This document shows, piece by piece, positions 25,401-32,883 of a stretch of 64,000 nt of DNA (the first letter of the stretch is position 1; each line of letters starts with the position of its first letter). The notes beneath the pieces are model-generated. The model did no database searches. It saw nothing but the letters and a program-made list of their open reading frames with translations, and was not told where the DNA came from. The stretch spans positions 1-64,000 of the forward strand of contig JAGFBZ010000814.1 in NCBI GenBank assembly GCA_018398805.1. Direction: 5' to 3'. A program made the position numbers and the translations under genes. Source of the stretch: Hirundichthys speculiger. Taxonomy: Eukaryota > Chordata > Actinopteri > Beloniformes > Exocoetidae.

Positions 25401-26049
25401 TTTTTTTAAATGATTAAAGCCATGTTGTTATCCCCTTTTTCCACAATTAGACATTGATGAGTGTGTTGAACAAGGCATTCAGTGTGGACACAATCAGATG
25501 TGTTTTAATACCAGAGGGGGATATCGGTGCCTGGATACACCCTGCCCTGCATCCTACCAAAGTGGAGGGAGCCCTGGGTAAATTACATGACTAATGAATA
25601 TTGAAAGGTGTTTTAAAACAAATATTAATTTGTGTTAGGAGTGACGTTTCTTATTTCCTCTTCATTTTTAAAGGACCTGCTACAGGCCCTGCTCACTGGA
25701 CTGCGCCACCGGCTCTCCTCTGCTCTTGCAATACAAGCTGCTCACCCTTCCCTCTGGCATACCACCCAATCACAATGTGGTACGACTGTCAGCCTTCTCA
25801 GAGGCAGGCATCCTGCAAGAGCGTACATCCTTTACGATACTTGAGCAAGAATCAGAGACGGGCATTAAGGGCCGAGTGTTTGGCATCAGAGACGAGGCTG
25901 GCAGGGGGATTATCTTCACTCTGCGGGCTCTAGACAGAGCAGGACTGGTGCGGCTCAAGGTGCAGGCCACCACTATCTCACTACAGGGCCGCATTACGTA
26001 CCAGAGCATCTTCATCATCTACATCTCCATCTCAGCGTACCCCTACTGA
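1235..26049 (+). CDS. hmcn2: Hemicentin, 3' part (hemicentin-2-like), partial gene of 56 exons
   Basis: Hemicentins are very large secreted extracellular-matrix proteins that link tissues across basement membranes. The visible order is a partial Ig domain, 22 complete Ig domains, one TSP1 domain (19903-20073), a nidogen G2F barrel (20243-21755), a short linker exon, eight cbEGF modules (22014-25577) and a fibulin-type C-terminal module with stop TGA at 26047-26049. Every Ig domain carries the hallmark Cys, Trp and YxC residues. Almost all domain borders are phase-1 introns, so the modules are symmetrical 1-1. The summed exon length is 8,792 nt (two bases complete a codon from upstream), in frame throughout with no premature stop. 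Human HMCN1 has six TSP1 repeats and HMCN2 one, so the single TSP1 argues for hmcn2, as does linkage to angptl2. The VWA domain and the rest of the Ig array are outside the window. Hemicentin family assignment is near certain; the paralogue is inferred. Confidence 0.95.
1524..1924 (+). CDS. hmcn2: hmcn2 Ig domain 1 (exons 1524-1654, 1780-1924)
   Basis: Starts with the typical VPPEIQ. Key residues are LGCDAFG, TWTKDG and [10 protein letters not shown]. The internal intron is phase 0 and lies directly after the DGLP turn. Confidence 0.93.
2306..3378 (-). mobile_element. Degenerate Tc1-like DNA transposon in an hmcn2 intron
   Basis: Read on the minus strand, 2510-2908 translates to a Tc1/mariner transposase C-terminal part, including [13 protein letters not shown] and [20 protein letters not shown], the second and third parts of the DDE catalytic core. 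The right end (about 3340-3378) carries a typical Tc1 terminal sequence ending in ggcaatatagtgta. The left end near 2306 is a diverged inverted copy. Length is about 1.07 kb, shorter than full copies. About 180 bp seem to be missing around 3245-3255, in the transposase N-terminal region, and frames are broken. The copy is inactive and lies in the intron between Ig domains 1 and 2. Confidence 0.9.
3660..4105 (+). repeat. T-rich retroelement-like 3' end
   Basis: A strongly T-rich stretch made of ttgttt/tcctt words runs from 3660 to 4020. It is followed by an AATAAAGG signal at about 4029 and a block reading cacccgcattcgggtcctcc. This resembles the 3' ends of dispersed fish retroelements. Family assignment is from memory and uncertain. 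The translations on both strands are compositional artefacts. Confidence 0.4.
4495..4884 (+). CDS. hmcn2: hmcn2 Ig domain 2 (exons 4495-4621, 4727-4884)
   Basis: Begins APPVISG. Conserved [15 protein letters not shown] and [10 protein letters not shown] are present. The internal intron is phase 2 (GA|G), bounded by gtaagg and ctctccag. Confidence 0.93.
5293..5571 (+). CDS. hmcn2: hmcn2 Ig domain 3 (single exon)
   Basis: The whole domain sits in one 279-nt exon without the usual internal intron: APPTIKG, LPCDVEG, ITWLKDN and [10 protein letters not shown]. It is phase 1 at both ends, with donor G|gtaaga. Confidence 0.94.
5667..6526 (+). CDS. hmcn2: hmcn2 Ig domain 4 (exons 5667-5809, 6376-6526)
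   Basis: [22 protein letters not shown] and [10 protein letters not shown]. The internal intron (5810-6375) is phase 0 with donor CAG|gttggt. No other coding signal is seen in that 566-bp intron. Confidence 0.92.
6664..7131 (+). CDS. hmcn2: hmcn2 Ig domain 5 with acidic insertion (exons 6664-6882, 7018-7131)
   Basis: VPPIFQR, LSCESNA, LSWYKDG and [10 protein letters not shown]. The domain is about 111 residues instead of about 92. An extra acidic stretch (HEGDDNDEG, 6718-6744) lies between the first strand and the first cysteine. The internal intron is phase 1 (CCA G|gtcagg). Confidence 0.92.
7230..7600 (+). CDS. hmcn2: hmcn2 Ig domain 6 (exons 7230-7414, 7504-7600)
   Basis: [22 protein letters not shown] and [10 protein letters not shown]. 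The internal intron is only 89 bp and phase 0. Confidence 0.93.
7712..8105 (+). CDS. hmcn2: hmcn2 Ig domain 7 (exons 7712-7873, 7992-8105)
   Basis: [22 protein letters not shown] and [10 protein letters not shown]. The internal intron is phase 1. The first acceptor is the weak-looking ttttaaag. Confidence 0.92.
8300..8731 (+). CDS. hmcn2: hmcn2 Ig domain 8 (exons 8300-8496, 8650-8731)
   Basis: [21 protein letters not shown] and [10 protein letters not shown]. The internal intron is phase 0 with donor CAG|gtcagt. Confidence 0.92.
8834..9190 (+). CDS. hmcn2: hmcn2 Ig domain 9 (exons 8834-8965, 9047-9190)
   Basis: [22 protein letters not shown] and [10 protein letters not shown]. The internal intron is 81 bp and phase 1. 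The second exon begins with an unusual tryptophan-rich stretch (LQWQWSVRG). Confidence 0.92.
9315..10054 (+). CDS. hmcn2: hmcn2 Ig domain 10 (exons 9315-9474, 9930-10054)
   Basis: [22 protein letters not shown] and [10 protein letters not shown]. The internal intron (9475-9929) is phase 2. The donor after Ig 10 is ctaa|gtcagt, so the next domain begins IPP rather than VPP. Confidence 0.92.
10148..10517 (+). CDS. hmcn2: hmcn2 Ig domain 11 (exons 10148-10331, 10420-10517)
   Basis: [22 protein letters not shown] and [10 protein letters not shown]. The internal intron is 88 bp and phase 2. Confidence 0.93.
10655..10985 (-). mobile_element. Non-LTR retrotransposon remnant in an hmcn2 intron
   Basis: The minus strand translates, with breaks, to the C-terminal tail typical of endonuclease/reverse-transcriptase LINEs: a GHTLRKK-like stretch, then RSRGRPKNT, then [12 protein letters not shown]. 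The copy is short and degenerate and lies in the 1.1-kb intron between Ig domains 11 and 12. The rest of the intron shows poly-T near 11240 and no coding signal. Confidence 0.75.
11660..11944 (+). CDS. hmcn2: hmcn2 Ig domain 12 (single exon)
   Basis: One 285-nt exon: [22 protein letters not shown] and [10 protein letters not shown]. Phase 1 at both ends, with no internal intron. Confidence 0.94.
12032..12569 (+). CDS. hmcn2: hmcn2 Ig domain 13 (exons 12032-12222, 12488-12569)
   Basis: [22 protein letters not shown] and [10 protein letters not shown]. The internal intron is phase 0. The second acceptor is the A-rich tttaaag. Confidence 0.92.
12570..13334 (+). other. hmcn2: Intron between hmcn2 Ig domains 13 and 14
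   Basis: This is 765 bp of AT-rich sequence. I see no Ig-like coding segment, recognisable transposon or RNA gene in it. Confidence 0.6.
13335..13706 (+). CDS. hmcn2: hmcn2 Ig domain 14 (exons 13335-13471, 13565-13706)
   Basis: VPPTLLG, LECLADS, IEWYKNE and [10 protein letters not shown]. The internal intron is 93 bp and phase 0. The exon ends GTC T|gtaagt, so the next domain starts LPP. Confidence 0.92.
14320..14890 (-). mobile_element. L2-type LINE fragment in an hmcn2 intron
   Basis: The minus strand shows two separated pieces of a reverse-transcriptase C-terminal region. From 14882 down to 14679 it reads [19 protein letters not shown] and [20 protein letters not shown]. From 14535 down to 14329 it reads [17 protein letters not shown] and [10 protein letters not shown]. 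These are hallmarks of the L2/CR1-like LINEs common in fish. The copy is broken by stops and frameshifts and is 5'-truncated. It accounts for much of the 1.5-kb intron between Ig domains 14 and 15. Confidence 0.85.
15197..15598 (+). CDS. hmcn2: hmcn2 Ig domain 15 (exons 15197-15341, 15471-15598)
   Basis: [22 protein letters not shown] and [10 protein letters not shown]. The internal intron is phase 2 (AA|G). Confidence 0.92.
15743..16121 (+). CDS. hmcn2: hmcn2 Ig domain 16 (exons 15743-15899, 16000-16121)
   Basis: [22 protein letters not shown] and [10 protein letters not shown]. The internal intron is 100 bp and phase 2. Confidence 0.92.
16209..16593 (+). CDS. hmcn2: hmcn2 Ig domain 17 (exons 16209-16373, 16486-16593)
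   Basis: [22 protein letters not shown] and [10 protein letters not shown]. The internal intron is phase 1. Confidence 0.92.
16698..17246 (+). CDS. hmcn2: hmcn2 Ig domain 18 (exons 16698-16835, 17112-17246)
   Basis: [22 protein letters not shown] and [10 protein letters not shown]. The internal intron is phase 1. Confidence 0.92.
17446..17715 (+). CDS. hmcn2: hmcn2 Ig domain 19 (single exon)
   Basis: One 270-nt exon: [22 protein letters not shown] and [10 protein letters not shown]. It is the third domain in the window without an internal intron. Confidence 0.94.
17800..18608 (+). CDS. hmcn2: hmcn2 Ig domains 20 and 21 (exons 17800-17990, 18089-18302, 18474-18608)
   Basis: Two domains are encoded by three exons. 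Domain 20 has [15 protein letters not shown] and [10 protein letters not shown]. Domain 21 has LSCHAQG, ISWTVNN and [10 protein letters not shown]. The middle exon carries the end of domain 20, the junction VNMRPAF and the start of domain 21, so the boundary intron seen at nearly every other Ig-Ig junction is absent. The three exons total 540 nt, exactly 180 codons. Confidence 0.93.
18692..19651 (+). CDS. hmcn2: hmcn2 Ig domain 22, last Ig (exons 18692-18882, 19570-19651)
   Basis: [22 protein letters not shown] and [10 protein letters not shown]. The internal intron (18883-19569) is phase 0 and shows no other feature. The exon ends CAA A|gtaagt and joins the TSP1 exon. Confidence 0.92.
19903..20073 (+). 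CDS. hmcn2: hmcn2 single thrombospondin type-1 domain
   Basis: A 57-codon exon, phase 1 to phase 1. It holds the TSP1 signature [14 protein letters not shown], then [16 protein letters not shown] and [10 protein letters not shown], with six cysteines and the tryptophan/arginine ladder. I see no second TSP1 exon before the G2F region begins at 20243. Confidence 0.95.
20243..21755 (+). CDS. hmcn2: hmcn2 nidogen G2F beta-barrel (exons 20243-20395, 20820-20957, 21249-21370, 21515-21755)
   Basis: Four exons totalling 654 nt (218 codons) encode the G2F module shared by nidogens and hemicentins, which in nidogen binds perlecan and collagen IV. Visible landmarks are [57 protein letters not shown] and [13 protein letters not shown]. 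Internal intron phases are 1, 1 and 0. The acceptors of the first and second exons are ggttaaag and ttgttgtag. Confidence 0.93.
21845..21904 (+). CDS. hmcn2: hmcn2 20-codon linker exon with two cysteines
   Basis: A tiny 60-nt exon, phase 1 to phase 1, encoding [20 protein letters not shown]. It joins the G2F barrel to the first EGF and resembles a half-EGF or linker found at this place in hemicentins. Donor G|gtatgc. Confidence 0.85.
22014..22950 (+). CDS. hmcn2: hmcn2 cbEGF modules 1-4 (exons 22014-22133, 22305-22439, 22550-22669, 22825-22950)
   Basis: Each exon is one EGF module opening with a calcium-binding motif: DEDEC, DIDEC, DVDEC and DINEC. Asparagine-hydroxylation-type patterns appear as [20 protein letters not shown] and [10 protein letters not shown]. 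All junctions are phase 1. The second module ends at a non-canonical GC donor (GAA G|gcaaac). Using the next GT would put the following exon out of frame. Confidence 0.93.
22951..24626 (+). other. hmcn2: Large intron between hmcn2 EGF modules 4 and 5
   Basis: This is 1,676 bp of AT-rich sequence with a poly-T run near 24020-24035. I see no additional EGF exon and no repeat I can name. Confidence 0.6.
24627..25577 (+). CDS. hmcn2: hmcn2 cbEGF modules 5-8 (exons 24627-24755, 24844-25140, 25234-25353, 25451-25577)
   Basis: The modules open DIDEC, DIDEC, DVDEC and DIDEC. The 24844-25140 exon is 297 nt. After EGF 6 it runs on through a basic linker ([11 protein letters not shown] ... RITRQSC) to a further [14 protein letters not shown] piece, a layout also known in mammalian hemicentins. 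The last exon ends in phase 2 (CCT GG|gt) to join the C-terminal exon. Confidence 0.93.
25674..26049 (+). CDS. hmcn2: hmcn2 fibulin-type C-terminal module and stop
   Basis: The last exon (376 nt) begins by completing a glycine codon and continues [35 protein letters not shown] and RTSFTILEQ. It ends SISAYPY followed by TGA at 26047-26049. This is the C-terminal globular module shared with fibulins. The acceptor is A-rich (tttttaaag). Confidence 0.95.
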
Positions 26050-26579
26050 TCTAACATGCTGCTTTATAGATGACTTTGTCCTCCTGAAAAGCCTTTAGAT
26101 GTCTCTCCTTCACAAGGCACAGACACAAAACCCTTCACCTTGGACCAATTAGGCTATTCAAAAACTCTAACATACAAGCTAAGGTGAACAAGGTTAGTAA
26201 GTGGATCACATGAAGATATGTACTCTGATAGGTGAATCCTTGAGACAAAAGACCTCTCTTTTTAATATTTTCTTCAGTGGGATGTTTGATTAGATACCAG
26301 AGCAAAGCATCCAGTAGTGAGGACATCTGAACTGAAAAACTTTGCAAAATCCTTTATGGTTTTTTTTTTTTTTTTTTTTGGAGGCAAAAAATGCCTAGAG
26401 TGAGTCTTTTTAATACGTCTGAAAATATAGAATGCTAAAAGTAAAATGGAAACCGAGCACTGAAGTGATTTAGTGTTGATCAAGAACTTTAAGATTTTTT
26501 TTATGAATGTTCTGCTACTTGCTATGTTGCTATGTTGCTATGTTTAATTCAAATGTCTAACATCAATTTTGGGACTGAG

Positions 26580-26583
<4 letters not shown>

Positions 26584-26644
<61 letters not shown>

Positions 26645-26665
26645 ATATATGTGTGTGTGTGTGTT
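26584..26665. repeat. (TA)n/(GT)n compound microsatellite
   Basis: About 57 bases of perfect TA repeat, then aaacatat, then about 16 bases of GT repeat. It lies within the probable hmcn2 3' UTR. Confidence 0.95.
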
Positions 26666-27195
26666 TATAGCCCACTCATGGAAATAGTCACCTGCAATTT
26701 TTTCTACAGCACAGAAATTGTACAGTATTTCCCAGTATTATTTATTTAAGTCATTTGAACACGTCACTGGGAGTCTGAGTTCATATCGATCTACTGTCAT
26801 TATACCGGCACATCATTAACAGCAGCTTGTGACTATCTAGCAAGTGTGAAACTGATTTATCTTACGCATTTTTGTACTCTTTATAACATGTCTCGTCACA
26901 TTAAGTGTAAAGGTGCTATTGTGAATGTAACTTTTGAGTTTGTGTGATTGGTTGGTGTTACAATGAAAACAGGTAGTTATTTTATAAAATTTAACCAGAG
27001 AGTTGGACTGCACTTACAGTATCTGTGTTTGTTTCAAAACAGCATTTTTGTTTTCCTTTAATCACGATGCATCACACACTAATAGTTCAGTCAACAAACA
27101 TGAGCCAAAAAGTGTAAAAATCTAAGAGTGAAATTATCAAATAATGCCCAAAATCACAGTAACATTTTAACCTCTTAAGTGCCTTATTTTGTACA

Positions 27196-27201
27196 AATAA
27201 A
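27196..27201 (+). promoter_or_regulatory. hmcn2: Candidate poly(A) signal AATAAA for hmcn2
   Basis: A canonical hexamer 1.15 kb past the stop codon, in gtacaaataaaacag. A second AATAAA occurs near 27532. Which one is used cannot be told from the sequence. Confidence 0.4.
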
Positions 27202-27559
27202 ACAGACAACACTTTTGCTGTTGGCTGTTCATAATGTAACATTATTATCTCACACAGTATTGATTTCTAATGTACTACTCGCTGCAGCCGAACATTTTGT
27301 AAATCTATCTCACAGCTGAAAACCCATCCTGCCGGCAACATTTATTAGCCAAGGTGGGAGCACTCTCCAAACCTGCTTTCCTCACCTCAGGCAAGAATCT
27401 GGTGTTTCGATTATTTCTATCACTGTGTGCTTTGACCCAAACCCAACAGATCATCTGTGCAACTGCCAGAAGTTTGTGGACAATTACTGTTTTTTTTTTG
27501 TTGTTTTTTTTCTCTCTGGTTGTTTTTTCTTAATAAATAATGTTTCCTTTACACACCAC

Positions 27560-28320
27560 AATGGATTTGAAATAAGGATGTGATGGAAGTGCAGACCTTC
27601 AGCTTTATTTAAGAGGTTTGACAAAAAATTAGGAATTATAGCCATTTAAAACAAAGTACTTCAATTTTCAGAGCCTCATGTGTATTTGGACTAAGTGGCA
27701 CAACTGTAAATATATCCTTACTTTTTAACAACTTGGACGGAAAATCATTTGCAGTCACTGACTGCACAGTCTGGGGCTCATGGACCTGACCAAATGTTGA
27801 GTTTTTTCAGTGCAGATGCTTTGCCAGCCCTCCACTGCTGCCCCATTCATTACCTGCTTGTCTGGGCCTTTCTGCCTTTAGCCTGTTTTCAGTGATAGAA
27901 AAGCACGCTCTGTTAAGTTGATGTCAGGCAACTGACTTGGTCATTGAAAAATATTCAGTTATTCCTGTTCTTGAATGTCACCAGTGGTCTGAAGATCTTG
28001 CTTGATTGTTGACTTTCACAATGATATGCCTACCTGTTGTTGACTACTGTTAGTGTTTTAAAGTGATTTTTCTTCACCTAAATAAGGATTCAGCCATCTC
28101 AGTTGCCCTCTGTGCTCTTCTTTGATGTTGTTGAGGTCACCGTACTTTCTTTTTTTTTTGTGTAAGAATGTAACTGTTGATTTGGCCACACCCAAAGGCT
28201 TGATTCATATTGTTTTTTTTTCTTTTTAAGCCTAATGACAACATCCTTCACTCTGAGATCTCATTAGACTTAAACATCACATCAGTCAAAAGCAACCAAA
28301 TATCAACTCCAGATCATTAA
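27560..28320 (-). mobile_element. Old Tc1/mariner-like transposon remnant
   Basis: From gtgatggaagtgcagacctt onward the sequence follows the layout of a dispersed fish Tc1-like element. The minus strand around 27905-27945 decodes to a worn QLPDINLTERAF, corresponding to the family's [12 protein letters not shown]. The far end (28240-28315) matches the element's other flank. About half of the expected length is missing, so this is an internally deleted, dead copy. Confidence 0.7.
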
Positions 28321-28510
28321 TTTGATAAGATAAGATAAGATAAGATATTCCTTTATTTGTCACACAATGGGGAAATATTACATTGTTACAGCAGCAAGTG
28401 AGAATAGCAATAAAAAAGAGAAAAGGACAACAATAGAATAGGATAAAACAATAATACAAACAAACAATAACTACAATAGAGAATATATAATACATAATAA
28501 ATAATAACTC
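28318..28510 (-). repeat. LINE 3' tail with (AAGAT)n
   Basis: A gataagataagataagat tract is followed by attcctttatttgtcacacaatggggaaat, the typical 3' tail of dispersed fish non-LTR elements, here in the minus orientation. The A/C-rich stretch to 28500 is probably part of the same copy or a secondary low-complexity region. Confidence 0.6.
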
Positions 28511-31500
28511 TGACTTTATTTACAAGGATATGTTGGTAGTGATTACTACACCTGAGATAAGTTATTGCACGTCAATCAGTATGTATATGTATATTGCACA
28601 TGTCAATGAATATATATATATGTATATTGCACACAATAGAAATGAGTCACATTGTCCATTGCTTAATTTATCTTGAAGTAATGGGGAAAAGGACCACAGC
28701 TGGACATTTAAAGTCCGTTGTCCACATACTTGAGCCCAAACTCTTATGGTGATTCCTAATATTTCTGAAAATTAAGGCTGAAAGTCTAGGTAAAATCATA
28801 AAAAAAATAGTTAAGGTATTGGTGGGAAAACACTGTCCAAAACATGAGTCCAAACTTTGTGCTTACAGTTTAAATGGTTAAAAGTTTCTTTTTAGCCTTA
28901 ATTTATTCTGCAGCCACCTCTCTAGTGAGTTGTGTGATTCTTCAGATAGCCCTCTGTTTGAAGTTTGTCTCTGAGTAATCTCTGTTCTAGGGCCTGGTTG
29001 CTCTTCCCCTCCCTCTACCCCGTTATCATAAAAATCAATTGTAACACCCCTGTGGCTACGCCCATAATGGATGGGTAGTGCTAAGTGGTAGGGGCAGGAG
29101 CTGAAATGGGATTCACCAGTACATTAAACTCATGGAGGGTGTGAAAAGTGCACGGCATAAATTAATTATCTGGCAAGGGAACAAATGTTAAGAACCACTT
29201 AAGTCATGTTCAGCATTACCTGACCTGTGCAACTTCACGGCAAACCAGTCAGCCATGAATTACTTGGGCCACTGTCATCTCTGCTCTCCAACTCAGCCAA
29301 AAAAAAAAAAAAAAAAACAGCCATTAAATATGTAGCAACTTTCATATCTAAGGATCTGCAGACATATTCAAATGTCAAGAATGCAGGGATTTTTCCAGCT
29401 GTTAAAGCTTTTTAACCCCCTCCCCCCAATCATAGACTTCACTTTAAGGAGATGGCTTTATTGGGCGACTACTCGGAGCCAAACTGAACCCCAGGTAATG
29501 GACTTGCTGAGTGAAACTTGTGGAGCTGCAATTACATTCGATTTGTGCAGTTCTTTGCCAACTCATTTGTGTTTAACATTCAGCATGTACAGTTCTGAAG
29601 CGGCTCACTCAGACACTTGCATTGAAAAGATACAGGTTATTGTACAAACAGATGTGATCCCCCCCCAAAAAAAATAAAATAAAATAAAATAGGAATTTAG
29701 ACTTCCATGACTCCATCAGTGTGTTACTGAAAGGTGTGTAGTTATATTGTCATTTAAGGAGACAAAATTGAGGTGTATCTTTAGATGGATTAACAGGTTA
29801 ATCATAACTGAATCCTGAGGCTAATAAAGATTCACACCTCCAGTCAGTGTGATATAAATACATATTCTAACACTCAAACTCAATAAATGAAGAAATATGT
29901 CTATAAAATGAATCCTATATTAAATAAATTAAGCAACTAAGTATGCAGGTGAGATGTTATAATTTAGTAAGTGTTACTGTAAAAAGTATTAATAATTATT
30001 GTTTTCTACTTTTATATATCTCATGATACTTTCATGTTGTGATGCAACACTTATTTCCCACCTGTTCCATTTTTTATTTATACACTGAACTCTATCAACT
30101 TTTCTGTGTATTTATGAGCTGACTTTAGTTCACCTTCGTCTTTATTAATCCCCATTTCTTGGCCAGTAAAGAGCTGGAATAGACTAGAAGGTCTAGAAGA
30201 TGTATAAGTGACTGCTTTCTAAAAGTTCTTTCTTTCTTTCCAACTTTCCAGGCAGGTAATGTGCAGTGGACTCACTGCCTCAGGTAATACCTCAGCTGCT
30301 CAGGTAGATGGTGCAGGTTTCTTCTTTTTTTTTTTTTTTTTCTTTTAAGACCTGGCCAAAGAGATTAACCGGATCATCTCTGATGCCAGTTTCTCAGCTG
30401 TCACTACTGCTATGTTGAGCTGTTGGATATCATAACTGGCTTAAGAAGAGCAAAAAATAACAGGGAAGATCAAACTTCAGAGAGCTAAACCTGTCTATTT
30501 ATTTCTAGTGACACTTGTAGCTCTTGAATGAGTGAAGAGCATTTAAAGTTTGGCACCTGTTATAAAGAAGAGATTTTTAGAACTTTTTTTCAGTCCATTT
30601 CCCTGAAATGAGTAAGAACGAAGTCAGGAACGACTGTTCTGGGAAACTATGCTTCAGTCTGTGTGTTTCTGTGTGTGTGTCTTGCTTTTTATCATTTCAG
30701 TGACGTGGACAAGAGCTTCATGCGCACTGGGAATTACTGGCAAGTGTTACAGAGTATTTTCCTAGTGTATGAGTTTAAGACCTATTCTAAGGGTCATTTA
30801 TCAGCCTGTTTTGAATAATAAAGTGATTTCATTCCTCTTCTTTTCTTTCTGAGGTGTGGTTGTGTGAAGTATTTATTAGTGGTCAGTGTCTTATCGGTGG
30901 TAGTCAGGGGTCACGGTGCTCTTGGTTTGAAGGTTTAGAGAGGAATTATGGTGGCTGACCGCCAGAAGAGCAAATTCCCCCGTTAAAAACAGCTCACACC
31001 TCATCTGATAGCACTTGGAACAACAGCTATACTGCAGATTTTGACTGTTACATGATGTTAAACTATTTGCTCTTCAGAAAAATGTAGTGGCAATGTAAAT
31101 AACCATGTGATCCACAAGCAGCATGGTGTGAAAATCCACAATAGAGCTTGAGGTCATACGGTGGCTGATGGATGTGTGTTAACATATTGGAAGTCACCGA
31201 TTGCTTTGTCCACATGAGACAGGCTGTACAATAACATTGTTAATAATTGTTATTTGTCCCAAGACATTTCTTTTGTACTTTTAAAACATGAGAGTGTTAG
31301 CCCGATATCTTTTGTTGGAAGCTCAAGAAACAGAGCGGAGAACTCTTCGGTTCAGAAACAGAGCATTTATGATGGTCACAGGCAAAGCGAGGCAGCGCTG
31401 GACTTGAGGTGACAGAGTGTCTCGCAGGATCTCAGTCCGAATGAGCGCCGTTTCCGGAAACAGTTCCCAGTTATCTCCTCTTGGCCTGGGCCTGCCCCGT

Positions 31501-32850
31501 ACAGAGGTTGGACTCACACGCGACCAAATGCAAGTGGCCAGTACTAGTGACGTGGACAGGCCGACCACATCCTTTTCTTGGAATAAGATAAACAATGTGT
31601 GTGAATGGAATCTCATGGGCAGACCTAACCGTAGTTCTGTAAAAACTATACAATCATGTTCTCCACGCTGCTTCCTTATAACAATTTTTAAATAAATATC
31701 TAAAGAAGCGTAATTCTTTCTGACAATAGAACATGTGCAGTTGATATAAACAATGTGTGTGTCGCATCTGTGACGTGAAAAGAAAGCAAAACCTTTGGAC
31801 TTTGTGTAAATAAAATGAGTTGCCGCAAATAACTTATAGAATTAAAAAAAAAAATGGAAAAAGAAACAAGCATTATTTTCTGAGAAAAACAGCAGGACTG
31901 CACACAAACCTTGAGGTGTTTCAATCATTAAGGTTTCATGAAGCTTCACAAATTCCCTGTAACACATGCAAAGTACTGTAAGGCAGACTGAAAGCTGTTT
32001 CCCCTTCTCTATAAAACACAAACTATTAGTGGAAATGAATGCTTAAGGCTTAGTGATGGCTACAAGTACCATCTCCCCCACTGCTTTACACAGTCAGGAT
32101 GTCAGTAGAAATGGGGACTTGCTGTGCTCCACTCACTAATGAGCACAACACTGCTGCCTATTAGTAGGTATAAGCAATAGAGCTCAGAGCATAGCCATCA
32201 TTAACTAATTATATCTGCAAACAAAAGAATTCTTCAAGTCAAAGTCTTGTCAAACATTTTACTTTGTTCAGCGTTCTGCCTCAGAAGGGATGCCAAAGCT
32301 GTTCGCGTTCAATCACACAGGCTGCTTGACATCACCATACATAAACAAGTTAAAGCTGCAAGATGTCAATATTTACATACAAACAATGACGTTGAAGTTA
32401 ATCATTTTTAAGGTTTAGATCGTGGTAACTATCATTGTTGGATCAGGCAGAGTTTCTTCTTTGGGTTTTGTATCTCACATTGTCTGTTGGCTCATCGAAA
32501 TTGTTTCCAGACACAGGAAGCTGTTTTCAGCGGGAAAAAAAAGCCCTTAATTACCTGAAACGTATCAAACAGCCTCACGCTGTAAATAGAGGAACATAAG
32601 GAAGTTAAGAGGACTGATATTTCCCTCAGGATTTAACAGACAGCACAGCAGCTACACGGAGGGAATGTTGGGGTTCTGCTAGTCAGGAGGTCAGAGGTCA
32701 GTCAGGAGGTCAGAAACCTGAAACCAAATGAATGCTATTAGATGTGGGACATTCCTTTGTTAAAATAAATTTATAATATCATAGTATGTAACTGTTGTAC
32801 TTTACATTTGGTGCCACAAAATAAGTTGATGTGGAAGCAAATGTTAAATG

Positions 32851-32883
<33 letters not shown>

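Larger units (their letters stand above)
26050..27220 (+). other. hmcn2: Probable hmcn2 3' untranslated region
   Basis: The stretch downstream of the stop is AT-rich and non-coding. It contains a poly-T run near 26358-26380 and a TA/GT microsatellite. The first good poly(A) signal I noted is AATAAA at 27196-27201. The extent is inferred from that signal only. Confidence 0.5.
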
